Of a stretch of DNA of 64,000 bases, positions 53,241-61,669 are shown one piece after another. The notes beneath the pieces were generated by a model. It saw only the letters and a list, made by a program, of their open reading frames with translations. It had not been told where the DNA came from and ran no database searches. The position numbers were made by a program, and so were the translations under genes. Each line of letters begins with the position of its first letter. The first letter of the stretch is position 1. The stretch comes from Polaribacter sp. BAL334 (GTDB lineage Bacteria > Bacteroidota > Bacteroidia > Flavobacteriales > Flavobacteriaceae): the NCBI RefSeq assembly GCF_015767435.1, contig NZ_JADWOV010000227.1, forward strand, positions 1 through 64,000, in the 5' to 3' direction.

Positions 53241-55883
53241 ATGGAATTAAAAAAATACCAACAAGAGGTAATAAATGACCTTACGCAGTTTTTAGAAGAA
53301 CTTGATTCAACAAGGCATCTTGGCAATGCGTTTTCTAACTTTTGGGAAAGCAAAGGGGTTTCGTTACAAACCTTAGAAGATAATTTTTTGAGACCTTATG
53401 ACAATTCTATAAAAGGTGTACCAAGAGTAACTGTAAAAGTGCCTACAGCTGGAGGAAAAACATTTATTGCTTGTAATGCCCTAAAACCTATCTTCAATAG
53501 TTTTCCATTAGATAAACCCCAAGTAGTAATTTGGTTTGTACCTTCAGACACTATTTTAAAGCAGACCTTTAAAAACTTAAATGATACATCACACCCTTAT
53601 AGACAAAAGATAGATGCCCATTTTAATGGAAATGTAAAAGTTTATGATAAAGAGGCATTATTGTTTGGTCAAGGGTTTAATCCAGTAGAAGTTAAAGAGC
53701 AATTAAGCATTTTGGTATTAAGTGTACAATCGTTCGTTGAAACTGTAAGAAAAGGATTGCCTAGAGCTTATAGAGAAAATGAAAATTTAGCAGAATTTAG
53801 TGCTCATTTTAGAGATTTAAAAGCAAATTTAGAAAATGTTGATGATACAGCTTTAATTCAAGTAATTGCATATCTTAATCCTGTTATCATTATTGATGAA
53901 AGTCACAATTTTGAAGCAGATTTAAGGATAGAAATGTTAAACAACATCAATCCAAGTTTTATATTTGATTTGACTGCTACTCCAAGAAACAAGAGTAATA
54001 TCATAAGTTTTGTTGATGCTATTAAATTAAAGAAAAACAATATGGTAAAATTGCCTGTAATTGTTTACAATCATCAAAATACAAATGAAGTGTTGAGTAG
54101 TGCTATACAAATGCAAAAAACACTTGAAGCTAAGGCTAAAACGCAAGAAGCTAATGGTGGCAAGTATATTAGACCAATTGTATTATTTCAAGCACAACCA
54201 AAAACAAATGATGATAACATCACTTTTGATAAAATTAAAAATAATCTTATAGAAATTGGCATACCTGAAAATCAAATCAAAATAAAAACAGCAAATAAAG
54301 ACGAGATAAAAAGTTTAGACTTGTTGAGTAGAAATTGTGAAGTTCGTTACATTATTACTGTAAACGCTTTGAAAGAAGGTTGGGATTGTCCTTTTGCTTA
54401 TATCTTAGCTTCATTGGCAAATAAATCATCCTCCATTGATGTTGAGCAGATTTTAGGTAGGATATTGCGACTACCTTATGTAACAAAACATCAAGAGGAC
54501 TTATTGAATTATTCTTATGTTTTTACTTCCTCTATTAATTTCTTAGATACTTTAGATAAAATTATTTTAGGCTTAAATAAATCAGGATTTAGCTCAAAAG
54601 ATTACAGGGTTAATGAACAACAATTGGAATCAAAAATAGAGACCATTGTTGGTAAAGATAGTTTTGAAGATTTATTTGGAAAACAACAACAGCCTTCAAC
54701 AACAACAAATGAAAATGATAATTATGAAGTTGAAATTAATTTAGAAGAAGTAAAACAATATTCAGATTCTGAAAAGAGTTCAAGTCAATTTCAAGACATC
54801 TTAAAACTCGCAACTGTTACAAATACAGAGTTTGAGAAAAAAATGGACGAACTGGAAAAAGAAGATAATTTAATACCTACTGAATTGAAAGATAAAATAA
54901 AAGTATTTCCTATTAAAGAGGTGTTTAAAGAAGAAGCACTAAATGAAGTATTGCCAACTTTTCACATAAAAACAGTTCCATCTCTTATAGAACCTGATAA
55001 TTTAATTCCTTTGACCAAAAATCTATTATTAGAAGGTTTTGAATTAGATAAACAAGATAGTAATATTGATTTAACACGAATTGCATCAAAAATGGCAAGC
55101 ATAGATTTGGTTGAAGGCAGAAAAGATGAGTTTGTTCCTGAGTATAAATATGCAGATAATCACTTAAAAGAAGCATTTTCAGAATATCTGTCAACACTTA
55201 CACCTGAACAAAAAATAAATCAAATAGCAGGTCGCATAACTAAAATAATAAAAAAAATAGACCAAATTCCTGAACCTCATATAGTGGCTTATGTAAGAAA
55301 AATTATTAAAGGTTTGAATAGCGAAAAAGTTGCAGAAATAACAAACAACGAACCTTTTTATGCAAGCCTGATTAAGAATAAAATTGATGTTTTAAAAGAC
55401 AATTATTCTGAAAAACAATTTGATAGATTACTAGATAAAGGAACTGTTGTTTGTAAGCCTTCATTTAAATTTTTAAATAAAATTAGTCCAAAAAACCCAC
55501 TAAAAGGTATTACTAAAAACCTTTATTTAGAAGAGGGAGAAATGAATGATTTTGAAAAGCAAGTAATTAATGAAGTAGCAAACCTTGATAGTGTTGTTTA
55601 TTGGCATAGAAACTTAGAACGAGGTAAAGGTTTTTTAATTAACGGTTTCATAAACCATTATCCTGACTTTATTGTAAAAATGAAGAATGGAAAAACTATA
55701 TTGATAGAGACTAAAGGAGACCATTTGGATGGGTCAGATAGTCAACAAAAACTTCGTTTAGGAGAAAAGTGGGCAGGTAAAGCTGGTGATAATTATCGTT
55801 ATTTTATGGTTTTTAAAAGTGATAAATTAGATGGAGCAAGAACAGTAGCTGAGTTATTAGACATACTCAAAGAAATGAAATAA
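53241..55883 (+). CDS. res: Type III restriction endonuclease (Res)
   Basis: An 880-residue superfamily 2 helicase-nuclease. Walker A is VPTAGGKT (67-74) and Walker B DESH (219-222), then LTATP. Motif VI lies in the region EQILGRILRLP, and a C-terminal PD-(D/E)xK nuclease has YPDFIVK (Asp809) and LIETKGD (Glu823, Lys825). All functional residues are present, so the enzyme should cut unmodified DNA with Mod after ATP-driven movement. It overlaps no gene and is tightly coupled to mod. Confidence 0.94.
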   Translation: MELKKYQQEVINDLTQFLEELDSTRHLGNAFSNFWESKGVSLQTLEDNFLRPYDNSIKGVPRVTVKVPTAGGKTFIACNALKPIFNSFPLDKPQVVIWFVPSDTILKQTFKNLNDTSHPYRQKIDAHFNGNVKVYDKEALLFGQGFNPVEVKEQLSILVLSVQSFVETVRKGLPRAYRENENLAEFSAHFRDLKANLENVDDTALIQVIAYLNPVIIIDESHNFEADLRIEMLNNINPSFIFDLTATPRNKSNIISFVDAIKLKKNNMVKLPVIVYNHQNTNEVLSSAIQMQKTLEAKAKTQEANGGKYIRPIVLFQAQPKTNDDNITFDKIKNNLIEIGIPENQIKIKTANKDEIKSLDLLSRNCEVRYIITVNALKEGWDCPFAYILASLANKSSSIDVEQILGRILRLPYVTKHQEDLLNYSYVFTSSINFLDTLDKIILGLNKSGFSSKDYRVNEQQLESKIETIVGKDSFEDLFGKQQQPSTTTNENDNYEVEINLEEVKQYSDSEKSSSQFQDILKLATVTNTEFEKKMDELEKEDNLIPTELKDKIKVFPIKEVFKEEALNEVLPTFHIKTVPSLIEPDNLIPLTKNLLLEGFELDKQDSNIDLTRIASKMASIDLVEGRKDEFVPEYKYADNHLKEAFSEYLSTLTPEQKINQIAGRITKIIKKIDQIPEPHIVAYVRKIIKGLNSEKVAEITNNEPFYASLIKNKIDVLKDNYSEKQFDRLLDKGTVVCKPSFKFLNKISPKNPLKGITKNLYLEEGEMNDFEKQVINEVANLDSVVYWHRNLERGKGFLINGFINHYPDFIVKMKNGKTILIETKGDHLDGSDSQQKLRLGEKWAGKAGDNYRYFMVFKSDKLDGARTVAELLDILKEMK

Positions 55884-55932
55884 TTAAACAATTTTGAAAA
55901 ATTTTATATAATTTCGATTTTTTAACAATTCA

Positions 55933-56775
55933 ATGGAAAACAAAGTAGTACTGCATCTTTCTGATAATTTTTATACAGACTTTTCTGGAATAAAAAGACT
56001 ATTTGAATTTTACAAATCTGCATCAGATTATTATAATGAAACTATTTATATTGATTTTTATGACCTAAATTGGTTTGATGCAAATTTAAGTGCATTGTTC
56101 GGGAGTATCCTAGCAAAATTAAATAAGGAAAATAATCTAAAGTTTTCTACTGATATGAAATTTTTAGAAGAGCATTTTGATGTATTATTTAGAAATGGTT
56201 TTCTGCGATCCGAAGAGACTTACTCAAATGAACAACAATCTACGGTATCATTTAAAAGTTTTTCACCAACAGATAAAGATGGTTTTATCAATTACATTGA
56301 AAATGATTTGTTAAAACATAGAGGAATGCCAAATTTTTCTGAAAATGATAAAAATATAATTTTAGATTCTCTAATAGAAGTATTTTGTAATATACAAGTC
56401 CATTCAAAATCCGATGAACCTTTTTACGTTTGTGGTCAATATTATCCAAAACAAGGGTTTTTAACTTTTTCTATGGTCGACTTAGGTGTAGGCTTTCTTC
56501 CAGAAATTGAAAAAAAGACAAAAGGTGTTGTTGACAATGATTATGATGCAATTAAATGGGCTCTAGAAAAAAAGAATACAACAAAAAAAAATAGACCAGG
56601 TGGTTTAGGATTATATAATTTAAATTCATACTTTTATAAAACGAAAGGAAACTTTCAAATTATTACTGGAGATACATTTTGGAGTTTGGAATTAGAATCA
56701 ACTGTTATGAAAAAGTTTCACTTTCCCAATCCTTATGTAGGCTCAATATTAAATTTGTTTTTCAATTACAAATAA
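55933..56775 (+). CDS. STAS-like / GHKL ATPase fusion protein
   Basis: A 280-residue cytosolic protein with two parts. Residues of about 1-95 look STAS-like (IYIDFYDLNWFDANLSALFGSIL). Residues of about 115-260 are a GHKL (HATPase) fold: N box E149-x3-N153-x3-H157 (EVFCNIQVHS), G1 box D183-L-G185-V-G187 (VDLGVGF) and G2 box GGLGL at 223-227. No transmitter His or dimerisation domain is seen, so it is not an ordinary histidine kinase. It resembles anti-sigma-factor-type kinases that phosphorylate a STAS partner. It starts 49 bases after res and is followed by a STAS-like gene and a PIN gene. Function unproven. Confidence 0.82.
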   Translation: MENKVVLHLSDNFYTDFSGIKRLFEFYKSASDYYNETIYIDFYDLNWFDANLSALFGSILAKLNKENNLKFSTDMKFLEEHFDVLFRNGFLRSEETYSNEQQSTVSFKSFSPTDKDGFINYIENDLLKHRGMPNFSENDKNIILDSLIEVFCNIQVHSKSDEPFYVCGQYYPKQGFLTFSMVDLGVGFLPEIEKKTKGVVDNDYDAIKWALEKKNTTKKNRPGGLGLYNLNSYFYKTKGNFQIITGDTFWSLELESTVMKKFHFPNPYVGSILNLFFNYK

Positions 56776-56785
56776 TGTACATTTG
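56754..56785 (+). promoter_or_regulatory. Promoter of the STAS-like and PIN genes
   Basis: TTTG at 56754-56757, 20 bases, TACATTTG at 56778-56785: a full consensus match, lying across the end of the GHKL gene. Transcription should start near 56790, about 35 bases before the ATG at 56825. Confidence 0.7.
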
Positions 56786-56824
56786 CACACACGTTCAGTG
56801 TACCCCAATATTTTATCATACCTT

Positions 56825-57148
56825 ATGAAAATCAATGTTTTAGATACCATTAAGTCAGAATTAGCAACAAATATTTCTGATGGAACTGCTGTTTTTGAAG
56901 CAATCAAAGGCTACAAACCTTCAGAAATCGAAATTTCATTCGTAGGCTTAAAACATATTTCCACTTTATTTCTTAATGAGTGTATAGGTCAGTATGCAAT
57001 ACTTAATACAGTTAACATACAAAAATTAAAATTTGAATATCCACAGGATAATCAAATGTTTGCTCTCAAGGTTAATGATGTCATTGAAAATGCGCTAATG
57101 GGTGATGAATACGATGTGTTAGTGGACAATGCTCTGCACTCTATGTAA
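56825..57148 (+). CDS. STAS-like DUF4325 protein
   Basis: A 107-residue protein with the DUF4325 pattern: a beta strand and helix (SDGTAVFEAIK), then EIEISFVGLKHISTLFLNECIGQYAIL, where ST at 46-47 sits where SpoIIAA-like STAS proteins are phosphorylated. A TTG codon at 56783 in the same frame would extend it by 14 residues, but it overlaps the -7 promoter box, so ATG 56825 is chosen. In known families DUF4325 proteins stand beside GHKL ATPases. It may be the phospho-switch partner of the upstream ATPase and may control the PIN protein. Confidence 0.8.
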   Translation: MKINVLDTIKSELATNISDGTAVFEAIKGYKPSEIEISFVGLKHISTLFLNECIGQYAILNTVNIQKLKFEYPQDNQMFALKVNDVIENALMGDEYDVLVDNALHSM

Positions 57149-57154
57149 CTCTTT

Positions 57155-57772
57155 ATGGATTATTCTTACTCTAATGCATCATCTCATAGCGTAAAAAATC
57201 AAGAAAAATATCTTTTAGATGCCAATATTTGGCTAAAGATATTGATACCAAAAAACAAATTGTCCTACAAAGATAAATCTTACTTGGCTTTTTTTGAAAG
57301 GTTAGTAAATAATACTAAGGCTCGAATTGTCTTGCCAGCTTTGGTAGTGTCTGAAGTAATTAATAGAATTATAAGAGAGGTGTATTATGAAAAACATATT
57401 ATTTCTATTAAAAGGTTAACACCAAGTTTTGTTGAGCCAGATGGTTATTATAAAAACGTATTTAGAAATACTCAAGACTATCAAATAGCTTACAATTTGA
57501 TTTGTGATGATATTAAAAGTTACAATACTTCAATTGACTTAATTAGTGATGAATTTGGTAGCACATTTAAATTCAAGCACGTTATGTCAAATCCACCTAT
57601 AAATCTTGATTTTAATGATTATTATTATTATAATCTTTGTAAAAAGAGAGGTTATTTTTTAGTAACGGACGATAAAGATTTTTGGGTAAAAGATGTAAAT
57701 ATTGTTACAATGAGTGATACGCTCCTAAATAAACATATTGCAACTTTAATAACTAAAAATTCTACTGATTAA
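57155..57772 (+). CDS. PIN-domain nuclease
   Basis: A 205-residue PIN-fold protein. Acidic metal ligands are visible at Asp22 (YLLDANIWL), Glu67 (VVSEVINRI), Asp152/Asp155 (LDFNDYYYY) and Asp172/Asp175 (VTDDKDFW). PIN proteins cut RNA and are usually toxins held by an antitoxin. No VapB-like antitoxin gene is adjacent. Instead it follows the STAS-like gene by 6 bases in one transcript. An insert of about 60 residues (85-145) separates the conserved parts, so it is longer than usual VapC. Control by the STAS/GHKL pair is my inference. Confidence 0.85.
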   Translation: MDYSYSNASSHSVKNQEKYLLDANIWLKILIPKNKLSYKDKSYLAFFERLVNNTKARIVLPALVVSEVINRIIREVYYEKHIISIKRLTPSFVEPDGYYKNVFRNTQDYQIAYNLICDDIKSYNTSIDLISDEFGSTFKFKHVMSNPPINLDFNDYYYYNLCKKRGYFLVTDDKDFWVKDVNIVTMSDTLLNKHIATLITKNSTD

Positions 57773-58118
57773 ACTCTTTTTTACATCTTCCAAATCCTCC
57801 ATTTATTTTATTCTATTTTTTTTATAATATGTTGTTGGTTTTATCCTTCAAAAATTAATTAATTTTAAGTGGTAATTTAATTCTTATAATCCACTTAAAA
57901 AATAATAATGTGTTTGTAATATTTACAACTGTAGCTATTCAAATAATGTCAAAAAAAAAAGCCGACTATCTTAAAAAAAGAGGATTAACAGAGTTAAATT
58001 CGTCATTTTCCTATTAAAAACGTTGCTTTTCCGTATGAAGTGAGCTTAATCGCTAAAAAAAAATCCGAAAATTATAGATTATTTTAGAGTTTTTATAAAA
58101 ACCCAATCAAGTTTTACA
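57773..58118. other. AT-rich right end of the element, no convincing gene
   Basis: Contains a perfect 10-bp inverted repeat TTTTAAGTGG / CCACTTAAAA (57863-57872 and 57891-57900, 18-base loop) and a 23-codon frame MSKKKADYLKKRGLTELNSS... (57946-58017) that opens on a run of eleven A. That frame may be the remnant of a lost gene. Nothing else with coding character was seen. Confidence 0.45.
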
Positions 58119-58137
58119 GACACAAATACCGACACAA
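58119..58137 (+). repeat. Tandem GACACAA sites near attR
   Basis: GACACAAATACCGACACAA, identical to 45539-45557, 55 bases inside the right attachment core and in the same orientation. Confidence 0.65.
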
Positions 58138-58156
58138 AAAAATAATATAAAATATA

Positions 58157-58188
58157 AAACCCTCAAAATCAAATGATTATGAGGGTTT
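58157..58188 (-). terminator. Terminator of tRNA-Gln supplied by the mobile element
   Basis: Minus-strand hairpin with arms AAACCCTCA / TGAGGGTTT (58188-58180 and 58165-58157) followed by TATATTTT, 4 bases after the tRNA 3' end. It lies inside the element. Confidence 0.75.
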
Positions 58189-58191
58189 GCA

Positions 58192-58208
58192 GTTGGCCTA
58201 CAAGGACT
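58192..58208. repeat. Right attachment site (attR core) in tRNA-Gln
   Basis: GTTGGCCTACAAGGACT, covering the acceptor 3' strand and the T-arm edge of tRNA-Gln, identical to 45408-45424. Integration left the tRNA intact at this end. Confidence 0.88.
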
Positions 58209-58263
58209 CGAACCTTGAAAATCGGTACCAAAAACCGGTGTGTTACCATTACACCATAGGCCA
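58193..58263 (-). tRNA. tRNA-Gln (anticodon UUG)
   Basis: A 71-base tRNA without encoded CCA. Acceptor TGGCCTA / TAGGCCA, D arm GTGT-AATGGTA-ACAC, anticodon loop TTTTGGT giving UUG, T arm CAAGG-TTCGAGT-CCTTG, discriminator A. The outer pair of the anticodon stem (27-43) is a C-A mismatch; the other four pairs are sound. Its 3' end is the target of the integrative element. Confidence 0.95.
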
Positions 58264-58281
58264 ATGCTCTTTAAGCGGTTG

Positions 58282-58312
58282 CAAATTTAACGCAAAGTTT
58301 TTATTTAGCAAA
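58282..58312 (-). promoter_or_regulatory. Promoter of tRNA-Gln
   Basis: Minus strand TTTG (58312-58309), 19 bases, TAAATTTG (58289-58282): full consensus. Start near 58275, about 12 bases before the mature tRNA. Confidence 0.7.
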
Positions 58313-58434
58313 CAATTTTATGTAATTTTTAGGTTTAACAAAGTTTTATGACAGTGCAAATTGTTAGAAATCTTGTAACATCCTTATTTTATTGATATTT
58401 ATTGTTAAATTCGCCACTAGTTTAAAAGTATCTT

Positions 58435-61400
58435 ATGACCTCAGAAAACTTTAAAAAATGGAATCTAATTTTAGGTTGGATTACATTTGGAATCGCATTA
58501 ATTACCTATTATTTAACCATAGAACCAACAGTAAGTGCTTGGGATGTAGGAGAATACATCTCTACAGCTGTAAAATTGGAAGTTGGTCATCCACCAGGAG
58601 CACCCTTATTTCAGATGTTGGGCGCATTCTTTGCCATGTTTACCACTGATGTAACTGAAATAGCAAAAATGGTAAATTTCATGTCTGCATTATCAAGCGC
58701 ATTTACCATTTTATTTATGTTTTGGACCATCACGAATTTGGCTCAAAAAATAGCTCAAAAATCAGGCGAAATTACTGAAGGAAGTTATATTGCAATTCTT
58801 GGAAGTAGTTTGGTTGGTTCGTTAGCGTACACGTTTTCTGATAGTTTTTGGTTTAGTGCTGTGGAAGGTGAAGTATATGCAATGTCCTCTTTTTTAATGG
58901 CGCTTTTATTTTGGTTAGGATTGAAATGGGAAAGTGAAATCAACACGCCAAGAGGAAATAAATGGTTGGTCTTAATCAGTTTTGTAGTTGGTTTGTCATT
59001 TGGAGTGCACATTCTTTCCTTGTTGGTAATTCCAGCCATTGTGATGTTGTATTTCTTTAAAACGTATCCAAAAATCAATCTAAAAACGACTGCAATCGCA
59101 ACCGTTTTTTCTGTATTTGTGTTGTTATTGGTTTTTAAATTTATATTTCCTTTTACGTTAAAATTCTTTAGTGCTGCTGAATTATTTTTCATAAATACTG
59201 TTGGTTTACCATACAATTCAGGAACAATCATTGCAGGAATTATATTGATTGTGCTTTTTTATTATGGATTAAAAACGACGAAAAGTCGTCAAAAAGTAAC
59301 TGCAAATACGCTCATTTTGTCCTTACTTTTTATCATGATTGGATTTTCTTCTTGGATGATGTTACCAATTAGAGCGAATGCAAATACGACCATCAACGAA
59401 AATAATCCTTCAAGTGCGCGCGAATTATTAGCATATTATGAACGTGAACAATATGGTGATGCGAATGTTTTTTATGACACCTATTATTCCAATTCGTATG
59501 AAAGAGAGCAAGATGCAAACAATCCAACAAAAGATGACAAGCCAAAATACGAAAAGAAAAATGGCAAATATGTGATTGTCAATAATTACAAAGGTGTTTT
59601 ACCAAATTATTCCGACAAACACAAAGGTTTTATTCCAAGAATGGTAGATCCATCCAAAGAAAAAATGTACAAATCGATTGCCGGAATTCCTGAAAACAGC
59701 AAAAGAAGACCAACGTTTATGGAGAACATGAAATTCATGTTTAGCTATCAGTTTGGCTATATGTATGGTCGTTATTTTATGTGGAATTTTGTGGGTCGTC
59801 AAAATGATACTCAGGGACAATTGGATATTTTTAATGGAAATTGGTTGAGTGGCATCGATTTTATTGACGAAGCTAGGTTGGGTTCTCAACAACAATTACC
59901 TACAGATGTTTTAGAAAACAAAGGAAGAAATACCTACTATTTTTTACCTTTACTATTAGGGATTTTGGGATTATTATATCAAATAAAATGGGACAAAGAA
60001 AACTTTTTTACACTCTTTTTATTTTTTGCATTTACTGGATTTGCGATTCTTTTTTACACAAATCCAAAACCGTTTGAACCCAGAGAACGTGATTATGCAG
60101 TGGTAGGAAGTTTCTATATTTTTGCCATTTGGATTGGTTTTGGAGTATTGGCTTTGTACGAATATTTCAAAAATTTTATCCATAAAAAAGCATTGGCAAT
60201 TGGTGTTAGTGCACTGACTTTACTAGCAGTTCCCACATTGATGGCTTTCGAAAATTGGGATGATCATGATCGCTCAAACAGATACACCACTCACTTGAAT
60301 GCACAAGCGTATTTGGAAAGTTGCGACCCAAATGCCATCATGTTTACCATTGGCGATAATGATACTTTCCCTTTGTGGTATATGCAAGAAGTTGAGGGAA
60401 TTAGAACGGATATCAAATTGGTAAATACCAGTCTTTTTCAAACAGATTGGTATATAGACCAAATGAAACGCGCATCGTATAAAGCAGCTCCAATTCCTTC
60501 GCAATTAACGCATGATGAATACAAATATGGCACGTTGGATGTTGCGTATTATTTTGAAGAATTGTTTCCGCAATTGAAAGATTCTGTATTGGATTTAGAC
60601 AATTTTATGAAATGGATTCGCAGCAATGACAAGCGTACTTTTTATGATTTGGATGATGATGGAAATCCAGAAAAAATATTGCCAGTAAATAAAATCAGAA
60701 TTCCTGTCAACAAAGAAAATGCTTTAAAATACGGCATTGTTGCGGCAAAAGATGCTGACAAAATAGTGCCTTATATTGATATTACAATTGATAGAGCCAT
60801 TGCCAAAAATACCATTTTGATGTTGGATATATTGAATAATTTTGACTGGAAACGTCCAATTTATTTCACGGGTGGTTCTAATTCTGATAGTGAATATATA
60901 TGGATGAAAGATTTTTTACAATTAGATGGTGTTGCTTTTAAATTGGTTCCTATTCAAACTCCAACGAAATATTTTAACGAAAAAGGAGAAATCATCAGAG
61001 AAGTAACTTTGTTTGATATTGGAAGAATTGATACTGAAAAAATGTATAAAAACATTCAAAAATGGAATTGGAGAAATATCAATGATGGTAAAATTTATTT
61101 GGACGAACAAACCAAAAGAAATTCCATTTCTATGCGAAATAGTTTAATGCGATTGTCAAACGAATTTGCATTGGAAGGTGATACAGCAAAAGCCATTGAA
61201 GTGCTAGATTTATCCATCGAAAAAATGCCTATCAAAGATTTTGATCACTACAGTTTGTCTGTTGAATATCCAAATATGTACTATAAATTGGGAGAAGTTG
61301 AAAAAGCAAGAACTGCTGCTAAAACCTTAGTTAAATTATTCAGAGAAAAGTTGGTTTGGTTTAGTACTTTTTCGGCAGATGATTTTGACATCATTTTTAA

Positions 61401-61557
61401 TGAATTTGACATGACTTTTAGATATTTCTATAGAGGTGTTATTGATCAAGTCATTGAAAACGATGAAGATCCTGAATTTGTGAAAAAATTGCAAGATGAA
61501 TTTAACAACACATTGATGCTATTTGAACATATTATGCCTCAAGACGAAGGAAAATAA
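58435..61557 (+). CDS. DUF2723 family membrane protein
   Basis: A 1040-residue protein with the DUF2723 signature near the N-terminus (LTIEPTVSAWDVGEYISTAVKLEVGHPPGAPLFQMLG), where the Asp and Glu recall the catalytic acidic residues of GT-C glycosyltransferases. About ten membrane helices lie within the first 330 residues and a further group lies at about 500-610. A large soluble C-terminal domain (about 615-1040) includes IMFTIGDNDTFPLWYMQEVEG and a TPR-like helical tail (EFALEGDTAKAIEVLDLSIEKM). The family is thought to transfer sugars at the outer face of the inner membrane; the substrate is unknown. Long leader without clear promoter. Confidence 0.9.
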   Translation: MTSENFKKWNLILGWITFGIALITYYLTIEPTVSAWDVGEYISTAVKLEVGHPPGAPLFQMLGAFFAMFTTDVTEIAKMVNFMSALSSAFTILFMFWTITNLAQKIAQKSGEITEGSYIAILGSSLVGSLAYTFSDSFWFSAVEGEVYAMSSFLMALLFWLGLKWESEINTPRGNKWLVLISFVVGLSFGVHILSLLVIPAIVMLYFFKTYPKINLKTTAIATVFSVFVLLLVFKFIFPFTLKFFSAAELFFINTVGLPYNSGTIIAGIILIVLFYYGLKTTKSRQKVTANTLILSLLFIMIGFSSWMMLPIRANANTTINENNPSSARELLAYYEREQYGDANVFYDTYYSNSYEREQDANNPTKDDKPKYEKKNGKYVIVNNYKGVLPNYSDKHKGFIPRMVDPSKEKMYKSIAGIPENSKRRPTFMENMKFMFSYQFGYMYGRYFMWNFVGRQNDTQGQLDIFNGNWLSGIDFIDEARLGSQQQLPTDVLENKGRNTYYFLPLLLGILGLLYQIKWDKENFFTLFLFFAFTGFAILFYTNPKPFEPRERDYAVVGSFYIFAIWIGFGVLALYEYFKNFIHKKALAIGVSALTLLAVPTLMAFENWDDHDRSNRYTTHLNAQAYLESCDPNAIMFTIGDNDTFPLWYMQEVEGIRTDIKLVNTSLFQTDWYIDQMKRASYKAAPIPSQLTHDEYKYGTLDVAYYFEELFPQLKDSVLDLDNFMKWIRSNDKRTFYDLDDDGNPEKILPVNKIRIPVNKENALKYGIVAAKDADKIVPYIDITIDRAIAKNTILMLDILNNFDWKRPIYFTGGSNSDSEYIWMKDFLQLDGVAFKLVPIQTPTKYFNEKGEIIREVTLFDIGRIDTEKMYKNIQKWNWRNINDGKIYLDEQTKRNSISMRNSLMRLSNEFALEGDTAKAIEVLDLSIEKMPIKDFDHYSLSVEYPNMYYKLGEVEKARTAAKTLVKLFREKLVWFSTFSADDFDIIFNEFDMTFRYFYRGVIDQVIENDEDPEFVKKLQDEFNNTLMLFEHIMPQDEGK

Positions 61558-61560
61558 ATA

Positions 61561-61586
61561 CAAAAATCCTTCAAGGTTTTTATTTA
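61561..61586 (+). terminator. Terminator after the DUF2723 gene
   Basis: Short hairpin AAAAA-t-CC-ttcaa-GG-TTTTTATTT just after the stop codon. The stem is weak, but the T run is good. Confidence 0.5.
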
Positions 61587-61669
61587 TCTACTAAAAGGTA
61601 TAAAACATTTTTTTAGAAAGATAATTATTGTGGTAATTTTTGAAGTATAAAATGATGTTTTAAAATAAC

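Larger units (their letters stand above)
45408..58208. mobile_element. Integrative element in tRNA-Gln with replication and defence genes
   Basis: About 12.8 kb bounded by a 17-bp direct repeat GTTGGCCTACAAGGACT that is the 3' end of tRNA-Gln (58193-58263). It carries a tyrosine integrase at the left end, a HTH protein, a DUF3987 protein, a toprim/zinc-finger primase-like protein, an iteron array, a type III restriction-modification pair and a STAS-GHKL / STAS / PIN trio, all on the plus strand. No relaxase, coupling protein, conjugation, capsid or terminase genes are seen, so it must be a non-conjugative island or a satellite that uses another element for transfer. Confidence 0.88.

Noticed and set aside
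55933..56775. GHKL protein as a normal two-component histidine kinase
   Set aside because: No phospho-accepting His in a dimerisation helix and no response regulator nearby. Its partner looks like a STAS protein instead.
56783..56824. TTG start for the STAS-like gene
   Set aside because: The TTG is the last three bases of the -7 promoter element TACATTTG, so it is upstream of the transcript start.
58435..61557. DUF2723 gene as part of the mobile element
   Set aside because: It lies beyond attR and the tRNA, on the chromosomal side.
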